NCBI GenBank assembly: GCA_022749755.1
Contig: CM040450.1
Span: forward strand, 8,516,913 to 8,580,912
Length of the DNA: 64,000 nt
Reading direction: 5' to 3'
Source of the DNA: Azadirachta indica
Lineage: Eukaryota > Streptophyta > Magnoliopsida > Sapindales > Meliaceae
Part shown: positions 35,421 to 47,446 of the stretch, piece after piece
Numbering within the stretch: position 1 is the stretch's first letter
Layout of the letters: every line of letters begins with the position of its first letter
The notes under the pieces: model-generated
Told to the model about the DNA's origin: nothing
Databases searched by the model: none
Seen by the model: only the letters and a program-made list of their open reading frames with translations
Position numbers and translations under genes: made by a program

Positions 35421-36850
35421 TTGTTGAATAACATATAAAGTTGCTAACTTGATGAAGCATAATTTAGATACTTATGTCATGATTCAAGAATTTTCTTCCA
35501 AAGTTGATGGTTCATGCAATTGAAGATATTGCAATTAAAAAAAAAAACAGACATATGCAATAAAACGATGGACCACTAAGGATATGGATGTTCAAGCAAT
35601 TTCTTTTAAAGATAATTTGCAGTCTACAAAGATACATTGGTCAAGAGTTTGTAGTGAGTCTAGCTATCAAATTTTTGAAGATACCAAATTTTTTAAGAAA
35701 ACCAACATGATCAAGGAAACTGATGACGGGTCAAAGAAGAAGAAAACTCCTTGTAAAAGATTTTTGCTAAATGAGTTATTGCCAAATGATGAAGAAAACC
35801 ATTAGAGTGTCCAATTATGACTATATTTTATTTTGTTCCATTGTTATTGTTGTAAATTGATAATGATTAGACATGCACATTAAATGTTCGAACTTTGTGA
35901 TGGCCAAATATGACTATATTTTATTAGATAAAGACTTCGTTTATTCTTTTTTTTTTTGAGTAAATAGTGGTAGAGAATATATGTCTTCAAAGCATACATC
36001 TAGAGTTCTAGATTTTATCCAAAAACATGGAATTTGAGATTTACATGTCAAAATTAAAAATTTGTGAAAAGATATACAACAATTAAATACTTTTATTTAA
36101 CTATTTACTAAATGAAATGTCCTTTCTATAATTAATTGTTGTATGTTCCTTTGCATGCTACAATTTTTGAAAATTGTGTATTTGTAAAATAGATATTTGT
36201 TGCTTTGCATGATCGATCTACACAACATTGGTACCTCGCAATGTTGATTATGAGAAACAAAAATGTTGAAATTTGGGACCTTCTACCAAACAACAGGAAG
36301 AAATTGGATTGAAAGAAAATAGTTAAAGAAATTGTAAGTTAAGATTGTCATTTGTTATTATTATTATTATAGTATTTTGTTCTAATTTGCTATCTTCTTG
36401 ATTAAAAACATTTATAGTTACTTAAATTGGCTCTAGTTTTGTATGATGATGAAATCCAAAAATTCTTAGTTGATCGGTCTTTGGCCGATTTTAAGATATT
36501 TATCCTAATAATGTTCAAATTCAACCAAATAGATATCATTGTGGTTTATATGTGATGAAGTAAGTATAGGCAAACACCATATGATTTAAGATTGTCAAAT
36601 TGTAAGGTAATATAATTTAAGAATTTGGAGTATTATTGTCCATTTTTTGAATATAAATTTTATGAATAATTATGTTTTTATGCAATATAATTGAGAAGAA
36701 GAATCGTTTGGCATTCTATCTTGCCAATGAAGATGCAAATGAAGTAAGAGAGAGTGTAATCTAGAAAGCAAAATCTTTCAAGGAATGCCAAAGTATAGTT
36801 AATCAGTACTATATAAAATCAATGGTCTAGATTTAAAAGAAAAATCCAAA
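35421..36850 (+). pseudogene. Ulp1 (SUMO-protease-like, C48) C-terminal part
   Basis: At about 36210 the frame reads HWYLAMLIMRNKNVEIWD, the C48 peptidase core with catalytic His and Asp. At about 36515-36555 another frame reads PNRYHCGLYVMK, the catalytic Cys box (usual DCG). The full triad region is therefore present but spread over broken frames, with stops between. Ulp1-type domains remove SUMO-like tags and are common passengers of plant MULE-type transposons. Between 35584 and 35805 a 73-codon Lys-rich frame is the linker. Confidence 0.6.
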
Positions 36851-38159
36851 GGTCATAATGAATGAGTTATGGATACTAAAATTTTTTATCTCAATATCAT
36901 AGAATTTTCCTAGGAGTGATTGCTCACGTTATCATTTTGCATTTATGATGTTTTAAGATGGTTGTGGTAAAAATTTTAAATAAATGCAAATTCAATCCAT
37001 TTATTAATCGTATTAAAATTAAAAAATAGGTGACAAAATATAATACAATTAGTAAATTAATTGTCAATTAATATTATGATACAATAAAATTGAGATACCA
37101 AATTAAACTAAATAGACTCGTATAATCTGTTTCACTTCAGTATGTAAAACAAAAATTTTAAGTTTGCATACAATTACAATGGCATCCCTATATTTTTAAT
37201 ATTTTATAAATATAAATTATTTAGTAATATTTTAATGGGAGAAATGACAGAAACCCCTTTGTTAGATTTTCAGTTGTTTTCTCTTTTGTTAAAAAAGAAA
37301 AATTTACATATATCTCTCTCTAAAGTATAGGGAAAAGGACAAATATCCTAAATTTTGAAAAAATAAAAAAAAAGTACTCCTAAAATAGCGAAAAATGACA
37401 GATACTGCTTTAACTTTCATCAGTTAACCTATTAAGTTATTATAATTTTTACCCCTATATTTTAAAAAAATAACAAAATAAAATATATTTTTAATTATAA
37501 AAATTTAATCCCTTTCTTCAGAAAAATCACTAAAACATTAAAATTAAAATTTTTCATTTATTATTTTCAATAAAAATTTAGAAAATAAAATATTATTATT
37601 AAAAAATTCTAACAATGAGTTTAATTAAACTCATATGCTAAAATAAACCTAAACTTTTTCTTATTTTCATAATTACATAATATGTATTATAAAAAAAATT
37701 GAACCATCCGGGTACATCAAGACCTTTCAACATTGCACAAAAGCCATTTAAAATAAATTTTTTTCGTATTTTATTTCTTATATATAATATATATTTATAT
37801 TATATTCATTATATATTTTTATACAAAAAACATGAAGCTCTTAATCAATATAAAAAATGTAAAAATAGACATATGTTATTTATGACAAATAAAAATAATC
37901 AAAACTTTTTCTTTTTTATATTTTTAATTAAGGGTAATATTCATTTTGTCCTCTTTATATATTTACAATTTTTAATTCACCCCCAGATTTATTGTAAATA
38001 CTCAACTCACCCCAATCCATTAAGTACCACAATCATATTTAACACCTCAAACAATAAAACTATATGTGACAATTATAAATTAATAAAAAATAAAATTTTC
38101 TCCCCTTAAAGGTTAAAATTGTAATTTATGGTTCTAAATTAATAAAAAATAATTTTTTC
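36851..38159. other. AT-rich intergenic sequence
   Basis: No gene is supported. A 136-codon frame (37699-38109) consists mostly of Ile, Tyr, Phe, Asn and Lys, as expected by chance from A+T-rich DNA. No terminal inverted repeat for the Ulp1 region could be found. Confidence 0.5.
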
Positions 38160-38410
38160 TTCCGTAACCTATTCCTTCTTCTTCCTTAGTCTTTTTCTCT
38201 CTATTTTTTCTCTTTCTTTTGTCTTCTTCTTCTTCACTCTCTATTCCTTTTCTTCTTCTTCTTCCTCTTCTTCTTCTTCTCTCTCTATTCTTTTTCTTGT
38301 TTTTTTTTCCTTTTCTTCTTCTTCTTCTTCTTCTCTCTGTTACTTTTCTTTCTTTTTTTTTTTGTGAACTTCTTCCCTAATCTATTCCTCTTATTTTTCT
38401 TTTTCTTTTT
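38160..38410. repeat. Long pyrimidine tract
   Basis: About 250 bp of almost only C and T on the plus strand, with TTC/TCT units and CTCT blocks. It might form triplex structure or act as a 5'-leader-like element, but no gene follows. Confidence 0.85.
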
Positions 38411-39701
38411 TGGGATAATTATGTCATTTCACATACATTAAATGTCATAAAGGATAATGTAGTCTTTTGGCCGATCAAGTCAGGTTAGCAATTAAGTATA
38501 ACAATGGGATTGTACCCAGACCACATAAATATGAAACTAGATCAAACCCATCGGTTCCGATTGATTTGGTTCAACTTTTCAGTTTCTAGTCTTTTCACCC
38601 TTACTTTTGTTTGTCTAAAATATAACCTTTGCAAAATGATGCTATTTTGATGCTAATATATCTATATATATATAATGCAATACAAATCTATTCAAGAAAA
38701 CAGAAAGTTTTTGTGTTTCTTATTGTTCTCATTATTTTGCTTTGTTAATAATACGATAAGTTTGTTGTCGGGAATTTTTCATAAACCTCATAATTTGGGA
38801 TTCTGTGTGTTTGGTTTCTTTTTTTCTTTGTTTAAAAACTTTCATGAAAAATTTCATTTTCTCAATTCTTTCTAAAAATTTCTTTCACTACTTTCACAGT
38901 AGTCTCAGAATTTTCCTAGTTAGAATCATGATTAATAATTATGTTTTAATCTAAAAATATTTTTGAATATTAATACAAATTAATTAATGTTTATTTGAAA
39001 TATAAGAGTATAAAATTCTAAATTATTTATATAAATTGATTAATTTTAATCTAAAATATGATAAGTTTAAATTATTTTATTAATAAAATTATCCAAAAGC
39101 ATTACAAATTTAAATAGTCGTACAAATTAAATAATGTTTATCAATATAATGGCATAAAATTTAAATTATTTTATACATAAATATTAATTTATCTGAAAAT
39201 ATAATTTAATTTTAGATAAATTATCTATCTTTAACTTAAATATCTTATTAATAAGTCAACACAAGTCAATTAACACCAAAGTAAACACAAAAGTCCCAGA
39301 CTCGTAAACATATGTGGAAGAGTACGAGGCAGTTGAAGGATTTGTTTGCTCAGTTATACGTTGGCTTCCTGGTGACGCGTTGACACTGCATTTCCTTTAA
39401 TTCTAAAATCTTGTCTTTTGATCTTGTATTCATACATTTCTGCCCATGATCTGTAAAAGAAAGCTTGTCGTTTTTCTATTAAATGAAGAGATGGTTTCTT
39501 CTTTCTTTTATATTATTATTTTTTTTACAAACCTATGCTTAGAAGGGAGGTTATATGCAAAATAACGATAAAGATGTAAAGTTGCACTTATCTATATCAT
39601 AATTATATATGCAGGAGCGATATATATTTAGTATTATATTTATATTAAGATGATTTCGAGGTTTTAATGTAGTAATATTCTACATTACTTTCTTCCACCG
39701 T
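38411..39701. other. Intergenic sequence left of the copia element
   Basis: AT-rich without a gene. A slightly GC-richer patch at 39290-39460 has no recognisable coding frame. The region ends at the GGTTA target site of the copia element. Confidence 0.5.
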
Positions 39702-41790
39702 GGTTATGTTGGAAAATTTCATTGAATAAATAGCGAAAAATTAAGTTAGGAGAGTTGAAAAATTTATATGAGTATACGGTTTTAATAAAAATAAAAAGAA
39801 GAAATAGAAAAAATACCTCTTGATATTTTTAAAATATTTTTATTGCAAATTTTCTTTCACCAATAATTTTCAAATCAATCCTCTAATAGTTGCTGTAAAG
39901 ATAAGAGTAGGTTTCTATTTTAATACAATGATGATCTTTTTCTTTTTTGGAAAACTAGTTTTTTTCTGCACTACACGTTAAAAAAAAAACTTATTTTTTT
40001 TAATCGCTACTGAATTTCCACCATTTTTATTTCATTTTATATCACTTATATTTTAATTAAAACAATTTTAATTATAATAGAATTAAATTAATTTAATTAA
40101 TTAATAACACTTATTAATTAATTAAATATGTAAGACAATCCTAATAGAAGTAGTATTTTAATTAAAACAATTTCAATTAAAATCAAATTAATTAATTAAT
40201 AACATTTATTAATTAATTAAATTTTGTAAAACAACTTCTAATAGAAGTGAAATTCTAATTAATTCAAAATTAATATTTAAAAGAAATGATAAAGAGGATA
40301 AATATCTCTATGAGAATTTATCTATTTAATTTCTTAAATTATATTATTTGGATATTAATCAAAGATATTTATTTTAAAATATCTTACTAATTAATTAATT
40401 CTTAATTAATTAATTAAATCTAAATTAAAACACGTATTCCAGAAAACTATTTTCTGGACGTACATAAATTTAATGTAATAATTTTGTCTACTGTATTATT
40501 TACTGTACTGATCTAAGAGAAGGTATTGGAGACGTGTGGACCTACAATTTCAAGCTCCAATAAATTTAAATAATTAATTAAACTCTTTAATTAATTAATC
40601 TAATTTATTAATTCCAATATTATTCCACTAAAAATCTGGAATTGAACTCTTAAAATTATAAATATAATTTACACAGAAAATTTTGAGCAGTCCATTGATA
40701 TAATTACTACGTGCAGTTCAATTTTCTATAACCAGTCCATAATTAGAGTTAGATCAATTTTCCATTTTACCCCTCTAATTACATCTTGATCCTTAAGTTC
40801 CATTAATTCTCCATTAAAAAGTTAATTTATAAACTAATTATAAATTGAGCTCTCAAACTTTTCAATTCCAAGATTAACACTTAAAAAAACTATCTTTTTG
40901 ACTTCCAATAAAAAGGAATAGATTTTATATCTGTATATCACATTCTTAGCTATTTATCTTATTAAATCTCCAAGATACGAGTGTTGAACTTGTGTTAAAA
41001 CAAAACTTAACAAATAAGTCAAAAGATTCAATAACATAAACATGAATTTATGACTACTCAGGATTAAAATTAATCTATTAACATTATTTGAATTCTCAGT
41101 TAGTAACGAAATTTATATGAGAATTCAAAATATGTCTGATCCAGTCCTATATAATCATATTATATAAAGTTCCTCCACCATAATGTCACTACATTGACAG
41201 TCTGGATAAAACTATTACATTTTTAATGTTAGTGGACCACACTAATAATATTTAATTAATTTTTACAGACTATTTTAGTTTATTATCCATAATCTTAATT
41301 CTCTTCCATATATAACACTTATATATACTAAGACTATGGTTACATAAATAAACTAGAATTTTTCTAATATTAAATATAAACATAATTAAGTATAAAGGTT
41401 GCAATCAATTGCCCTTCCCGTTCTCATCAAACAAAAGACTACCATACACGCCTAGGGCTGGCTATCTAGCAGGAGTCGTTTCGGTTGTATGCCACGAGGT
41501 CCCTATGGACAAGGGGACAAGTGAATCATCGCTTTTGGGCGCAGGCAGCCCTCTACCATCCATCCCATTGCATTCCATCGTCTCGTATTGTACTGTACCG
41601 TACCAGATACATCTATTGAGTGAGAGAAAGGTAGTGTAACGAATTAGATAGTTGGCCTTTAAGCTTCTAGTTAGAAGTAGTATACCTTTGATAGCCTCTT
41701 CAATCTTTGATAGGGCTCTTACCTCCTCAAGCTTTCTTGTCCTAAGCGGGGGAAAAACCTTGTGTGAAGGTTAGCTTCGCTTTCATCTTC

Positions 41791-42081
41791 TCATCGCGGG
41801 CTAAGTACGAATACTAAAGTCAAGCTGCTAAGGAAGAAAGTACAGAGTGATGACTTCTTGAAGGTGGGTATCGTATATAAGAGAACGGCTGCTAATAGGC
41901 CTCCTCTCAGCCGTGCTAGCAGCGCGACCTCGCACACATCGACAAAGTCCATTCTCTTTAAGTGAGTGATATCAAAGACGTCGTCGTTATCTACGTCCAT
42001 TCCACTTGTGCACTTGACCGATCTGGAACAACCTGTTGACCGAGCGGAGGCTCCACTTAGTAAGCTGCGTTCATGGGTCAT
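41791..42081 (-). other. Open frame in organelle insert, unassigned
   Basis: A 96-codon minus-strand frame with an acidic centre (MDVDNDDVFDITHLKRMD) and a hydrophobic end. It starts at ATG 42081, overlapping the end of the chimeric atpB frame by four bases. I do not recognise it. Plant mitochondria contain many chimeric frames of this sort; in the nucleus it is probably not expressed. Confidence 0.3.
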
Positions 42082-42263
42082 ACATAATCTTCTCCGACAT
42101 GAGATAGAGTGAGGGGGCCATAGAACAAAACAAACTCAGCAAAGAAGGATCCGTATTCCACCTCAGAAGTAGAAGTAATTCTTTCTTGCAAAGAACCCAT
42201 TTCTGTACTAAGATACGGTTGATAACCTACAGCGGACCGCCGACGAATAATAGGTACCCCCAC
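42078..42263 (-). pseudogene. atpB: Chimeric frame with plastid atpB fragment
   Basis: Within a 61-codon frame, residues about 9-32 read [20 protein letters not shown] plus TST, which is the conserved segment of the plastid ATP synthase beta subunit (consensus has QPTLSTEM). Sequence on both sides is unrelated: before it MGVPIIRRR, after it an unrelated tail. This is a small recombinant piece, not a working ATP synthase gene. Confidence 0.8.
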
Positions 42264-42570
42264 CCCAGGCAGAGTTAGTGAGCCGTGTAATAGGCGACCA
42301 TTTCGCGCGGTTCGGGGGGCACTTGAGTCAGCTGCTGGCGCCCGACTGCGTCTGCGTCTTGACCCCTATCCAATTTTTGGGCCAATTCCCCCTTCGTACT
42401 ACCAAAAAATGAGATTCTTGCCGAATCCGAGTGAGTTTGGTCGATCATCCTTTTTATTACATTACTGGTAGAGAAGCTTGGTTCTTACATGACGAGGAAG
42501 GTTGGGTTATTTCTTTATATATTGATTGAGTCTGGCTAGCTAGTTTCATCTAGCGGTCATGGGACAAAAA

Positions 42571-42637
42571 GGATCTCTCGAACCTACAATATAACCGTTA
42601 TGAGCGGTACGTTTCAACCAATTAAACTATAAGCCCC
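42571..42637 (-). tRNA. Mitochondrial trnI/trnM (CAU)-like pseudo-tRNA
   Basis: The minus strand reads GGGGCTTATAGTTTAATTGG, a D-arm, an anticodon loop CTCATAA (anticodon CAU), and GTAGGTTCGAG in the T-arm. This closely follows plant mitochondrial tRNA-Ile/Met(CAU). The 3' acceptor strand that should read CCTACTAAGCC is replaced by unrelated bases, so the acceptor stem cannot close. It is a truncated copy. Confidence 0.75.
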
Positions 42638-42868
42638 TACGGATCTCTACATGCAATTTGCTCACTTCGGGAAGAGCAGACGGAAAGGGGAGGTCTTTGC
42701 TCTATCGGCTTCTTCCTCTTCCCAGGAATAAAGAATTCAAAAAAAAGCGGGATTTCATTAATCCGGAAGTGCTGGTTCGAGTCCAGCTCGTGAGTTGGCC
42801 TAAGGATGTGAATTTTATTTACTTGAATAATGTACAAGTTACATGCTTTCAGGGCATTATCCCTAACA

Positions 42869-42883
42869 ATCTCCCACTTGCCC
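42869..42883 (-). promoter_or_regulatory. Polypurine tract of copia element
   Basis: GGGCAAGTGGGAGAT lies immediately before the 3' LTR start on the minus strand. It primes plus-strand DNA synthesis in copia elements. Confidence 0.85.
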
Positions 42884-42939
42884 AAAAGCAGGTGAGACAT
42901 GTCTCTCAATCCTATACCCTATAAGTGACCCTCAAATGT

Positions 42940-43660
42940 TTTGGCTGATAACATCTTGGTAAATGGGTCTGCAAGATTATGTTCTTACACTATCTTCATA
43001 ACTGTCACGTCGCCTCGATGCACAATCTCTCAGATCAGGTAATATTTTCTCTCTATGGCTTCTCAGTTCTTTCAAATTCGCCATTACCCCATTATTGTCA
43101 CAATATAAAGTCAATAGTATATCCATATCTGGAACTATTTCCAGATCAGTAAAGAACTTCTTGAGCCATACTGCTTCCTTAACTGCTTCACAAACTGCTA
43201 TATATTCAACCTTCATAGTTGAATCAATAGTGTTGGATTGTTTTACACTTCTCCAGACTATAGTTTCACCACCAAGAGTTAACATTGACCCAGATATCGA
43301 CTTTCAAAGTTCTTTATCTGATTGAAAATCAAAGTCAGTGTAATCAATAGGGCTCAAGTCTCCACTTGAATATACAAGCATATAGTTTATCGTTCTCCTA
43401 AAATACTTGAAAATATGCTTTACCGCAATTCAATGACTCAATCTTGGGTTGGATTGGAAACAACTAACTATTCCTATTATATAGCAAATGTTAGGCCTTG
43501 AACACAACATGGCATACATGAGGCAGCCTACTGTTGATGCATAAGGTATCTTTCTCGTGTCCTCTTCCTCTTAAGGTATCTTAGGACATTGCTCCTTGGA
43601 AAGGACAACTCCATGTCGAGTCGATAAATGACTTTTTTTAGAGTTTTGCATCGAAAATCA
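42940..43660 (-). pseudogene. Copia RT C-terminus and RNase H
   Basis: The minus-strand frame 43285-42977 gives TMKVEYIAVCEAVKEAVWLK, the RNase H box with catalytic Glu, and LYCDNNGVMAN with the following Asp. This is the usual end of copia pol. The 43290-43660 stretch carries the linker with the 'SDYTDFDFQSDK'-like part and frame losses. Confidence 0.85.
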
Positions 43661-44229
43661 CATAAGCACCTTGTCGATGTACAATGCCTGAGAAAGTGCC
43701 AAGAGTTTGTTCTTGCGATCCTGAATAATCTGGATCCTAAAAACATAACTCGCTTCTCCTAAATCTTTTATTTGGAATTGCTTGGCTAGCCATTTCTTTA
43801 TGTCAGATAATGTATCCATATCATTCCCAATGAGTAGAATATCGTCTACATAAAGTACTATAAATACCACTTTCTTTTCTTTAATGTACTTGTATACACA
43901 AAGCTCATCCATGTTTTGCTCAAAACCATAAGATTTTATCGTCTCATCAAATCTCAAGTTCTAAGATCTTGAACCTTGCTTGAGTCCACAAATAGACTTA
44001 AGTAGCTTGCAGATTTTCTGCTCTTGGCCTTTCATCACAAACCCATCTAGTTGCGCCATATAAATGCTTTCATCAAGATAGCCATTCAAAAAAGCTATCT
44101 TGACATCTATTTGTCATATCTCATAATCGAGACATACAGCAATGAATAAAAAAATACAGTTGGATTTAAGCATTGCCACTGGTAAGAAAGTCTCTTCATA
44201 GTCGACTCTCTCCTTTTGGGTATAACCTT
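43658..44229 (-). pseudogene. Copia reverse transcriptase, distal part
   Basis: Following the solo LTR, the minus strand reads YTQKERVDYEETFLPVAMLK, then a TAG where Trp is expected (DYEI*Q), FLNGYLDESIYM and LKSICGLKQGS. The catalytic box IVLYVDDILLIGND lies at about 43840-43880. This is the YVDD signature of copia RT. Two stops and one frameshift break it. Confidence 0.92.
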
Positions 44230-45631
44230 TGTTACAACTTAAAGGTTGTAATTCCCAAGTATAGGTTGTCTCAAGTAATAAAGTTCGAAAGTCCGAGTGT
44301 CGGTCCACAGGGAATATGTTATATTAAGTCTACAAGTCCAAAGGTCTAAATATTACAAATCCGAATATTTCAATGGAGTGAATTTGCTTATTGTCAAATT
44401 TAAATTCTATATTATTATATATTAGGGCATTAGGGATCCATTTTAATGATTTGTGTAGAACTTATTCTTGATCCTTTTTTTTTAAAGAAAAATACAATTA
44501 AAAATCAAAAGAAGTGATCTTAATTGAATGATAAAAACAAAACATTTAAGCACAAAGAAATCAAAAGACTTACCTTTTAGTTGATGGTGAAAAACTATAA
44601 GTCGCCTTACTCTTGATATGTAGAAAATATCCAAGCATTCAATGCACCATTTGTTAACAATGAATCAAGGTTTCTAACAATTCAAAATCACTTGCAAAAT
44701 ATAGTATTCAATCAATAAAAAGATTAACAATGAAGAACAAAACAAAAGATCAAAGAACAAAATTATAAAATCATCAAAAGTTCACCCTTATCCCTAATTA
44801 CGAAATTAGAAATACATCATTTAATTGAAGTTCAAATTACAACAATAAAATAGAAATGGAAAACAAAACTGATCTCCCTCCTCACTTCCACGTCTTCCTT
44901 TATATAGGTAAAACAAAAGACATTCCACATGTGTGAACATAATTTGATCAATTTCTAATTAATCACGCTTTACCAACTTCCAACATATTTTTGACCATGA
45001 AAACCACCGAATTTCATAAAGCATCCTTCTTCAAAGTTGTAGGTGGATGACTCATCTTTCTAATGGTCCATCCTCGCTCTTATTTCTATTTTAGACCATG
45101 AGTTGTGTTGAAAATAGGCAGAGATGTTTAAGTCGCATTTCTCCACCGCCCTTCTAGAATGATGGCTCTTTTTGGTAACTGACCAGTTGAAATTTGAGAA
45201 AGTACAAAATATAAACAATTTAGATCCCTTTCTCAGCTTTCTATATCACCTAACCATGTAATTTTTCGTTACATATTTAGGGAGATACGGCCCAAATACA
45301 GAAGCATGTTGGGCTGGTTCAAAGATGCGCTTGAGTTCTGTTGAAGCCCAATTTCGTCCCATTAATTACTCGAACTGGTCCAACCTTTGGCTTACAAAGT
45401 TTTGAAATGATGAGTTTATGTTTTTCTAGCCCAAGAATCGTATCAATTGATAATTTGGATTAAAAGATACGCTCATTATACGAAACCTGCGCAAAACCAA
45501 CTATTTAGTCCAATTCATGTTTTACAATTCAATATAAAGGAATATGCTTCATTATTGGGGAATAGAAGGACATTATTAAGTGTAAATCATAATATTTCTC
45601 TTGATAAACCTACACTTTTAAACATTCATTA
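44230..45631 (-). mobile_element. Solo LTR of the gypsy family, nested in copia RT
   Basis: This is an inverted copy of the LTRs at 19317-20690 and 27779-29131: same start (TAATGAATGTTTAAAAG on the minus strand, where TG has become TA) and same end (TTGTAACA). It interrupts the copia RT codons for VVKG/YTQKE. The flanks read AAGGG and AAGGT, a 5-bp duplication with one change. No interior is present. Confidence 0.9.
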
Positions 45632-46384
45632 ACCCTTTACCACTAGCCTTATTTTAAAAGTCTCTACTTTCCCATCTATACCTCTTTTTCTCTTGAAAAT
45701 CCATTTATACCCAATAGGCCTAACATCTTTAGGTGGATTTACAAGTTCCCAGACTGAATTGAAGTACATAGACTCTATTTCTTTCTTCATGGCTTCTTGC
45801 TATTTTTCCTTATCAAAATCCTCCATTGCATGCTTGTATGTCAATAGACCATCTTGGTTTGTATCGGATACAACAACTTGTGCTTCTCTGTCTTCTCTAT
45901 AGCAAGCAGGTATCCCACTACGTCGAAGTACCATGATGTTTTGATTAAGAACAGTGATTTCTTAATTTTGTGATTTATTAACCGTTAATGGTAATAGTCT
46001 GATCTTATCAAAGAGTAACTCCTGTAGTACAATCTTACTACAAGGTTTGAAATTTGTCATGTAGTCATTCTTGAGGAAAGTGGCATTTATCAATATAAAT
46101 ACTTTTTATCTTGAGGACTGTAGAACAAGCCTCCTCTAATGCCTTTAGGGTAACTTACAATCAGACACAGTTCTGTTCGTGATTCCAGCTTCCCAATCTT
46201 TCCTTTCAGCATATGTGCTGAGCATCCCCATATGCGAAAATGTCTTAAACTAGGTTTACGACCATTCCACAACTCTAGAGGTGTATGATGAATAGACTTG
46301 GAAGGTACTACATTCTGAAAGTAGACTGCGGTTTGTAGGGCATATCCCCAAAACAAAAGTGGCAATGAAGAGTAGCTCATCATA
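45632..46384 (-). pseudogene. Copia integrase C-terminus to RT start
   Basis: The frame 46383-46090 reads MMSYSSLPLLFWGYALQTAV and then HTPLELWNGRKPSLRHFRIWG, the GKGYxxxP-like C-terminal integrase region of copia pol, then IVSYPKG. The linker to RT runs on to 45632, where the solo LTR interrupts. Short stops are present. Confidence 0.85.
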
Positions 46385-47170
46385 GATTTAACTATATCAA
46401 GTAGGGTTCTGTTTCTCCTTTCTACAACACCATTTTGCTGTGGTGTTCTAAGTGCTGCAAGTTAGGATAAAATCCCATGCTCCAATAAATAATCTTTAAA
46501 CTCTGAATCAAGGTATTCACCTGCTCAATCTGATAAAAGAGTTTTAAGTGATTTACCTATGTGCTTTTTAGCTTCTACTCAGAATTCTTTAAACTTTCTA
46601 AAAGTTTCGAATTTTCTTTGCGTTAGGTATACATAGCCATATCTAGAATAATCGTCAATAAAGTTAACAAAATATTCATAACCACCTCTAGCTTGTATGT
46701 TTAATGCGCCACAAACATTACTATATACAAGTTTAAGTGGTTCTTTGGCCCTCTTGCCCTTTGTTGAGAAAAGTCATTTAATCATTTTGCCCTCTAAACA
46801 GGATTCACAGACAAGTAGAGTGCCAACATTTAGCTCTTTTAAGGAACCATTTTTTACAAGTCTGTTAATTCTATTTAAATTAATATGACCTAACCTAAGG
46901 TGCCAAAATATATGTCTTGTCACTTTAAGAAACTTTTTGCCTTTTAGGTTTATGATGTTCTACTCTGAATGATTTTGTATTAAGCAATGGTCGTTCATTT
47001 GGCCTTAAAACATAAAGCCCATTTTCTTCTTTTGTTGAAAAAATATTTAAACCATTTTTTGAAATAACAATATGATTATCATTAAATGAAATGCCAACTA
47101 ATTGTTCAACAAATTTAGAAACTAAAATCAAATTTCTTCTAAAATCAGGAACAAAATAAACATTGTTCAA
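46385..47170 (-). pseudogene. Copia GAG-pre-integrase and integrase core
   Basis: From 47170 downward the frame reads NVYFVPDFRRNLILVSKFVE (pre-integrase). It is followed in broken frames by HLRLGHIN and CESCLEGK (HHCC zinc domain), FIDDYSRYGYVYL with the first catalytic Asp region, and TPQQNGVVERRNRTLLD with the catalytic Glu. Stops within (about 46530, 46800) disable it. Integrase would insert the cDNA into the genome. Confidence 0.88.
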
Positions 47171-47446
47171 AACAATAAATTTATTTTAAAAATGTAAACA
47201 AACAACTCATATTGCTAATGCAGAAACAACTACTCCATTGCCCATTTTCATGGCGAAGTCTCCATCAGCAAGCTCCCTAGAAGAACTAAATATCTGCAAT
47301 GGAGAACAAACATGATTAGTGACTCGTAAATCAACTATTCAAGGAGATAAATCATCTTTCACTAAACAAGCTTCTAGAACTAATAAATCGGATTTATCTT
47401 TCTTCTTGTCCTCCAGCTCAGAGAGATACTTTTTGCAGTTTCTCTT
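47171..47446 (-). pseudogene. Copia aspartic protease, damaged
   Basis: The minus strand reads IVDLRVTNHVCSPLQIF; the family has WIVDSGATNHVC. The catalytic triplet D-S-G is replaced by D-L-R, so protease activity is lost regardless of the neighbouring stop codons. Confidence 0.8.

Larger units (their letters stand above)
41399..42801. other. Organelle DNA insert (mitochondrial, with plastid piece)
   Basis: 1.4 kb of GC-richer sequence stands out from its AT-rich surroundings and lies inside the copia LTR. Evidence for organelle origin: a minus-strand tRNA(CAU)-like sequence (42571-42637) close to plant mitochondrial trnI-CAU, and a piece of plastid atpB (about 42160-42250). The presence of both suggests a mitochondrial segment that already carried plastid DNA, moved to the nucleus as one block. 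Flanking AAGG (41395-41398 and 42802-42805) may be a short duplication or microhomology at repair. Remaining parts have no gene that I recognise. Confidence 0.8.
39707..42868 (-). repeat. 3' LTR of copia element, split by organelle insert
   Basis: On the minus strand it starts TGTTAGGGATAATGCCCT at 42868 and ends TTTTCCAACA at 39707. About 67 bp of LTR (42802-42868) are separated from the remaining 1.69 kb (39707-41398) by foreign sequence. Aligning to copy C shows the split lies in 'tataaag(a)aatg', with AAGG on both sides of the insert. Confidence 0.9.

Noticed and set aside
37699..38109. A 136-codon plus-strand frame
   Set aside because: Composition follows A+T content; no domain; flanked by non-coding sequence.
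42760..42795. Possible second tRNA, with a T-arm-like 'ggttcgagtccagc'
   Set aside because: No matching D-arm or anticodon arm is found upstream at the right spacing, so a tRNA call is not supported.
42658..42924. Opposed frames of about 90 codons at the organelle insert/LTR junction
   Set aside because: They span the junction between unrelated sequences, so they cannot be an ancestral gene.
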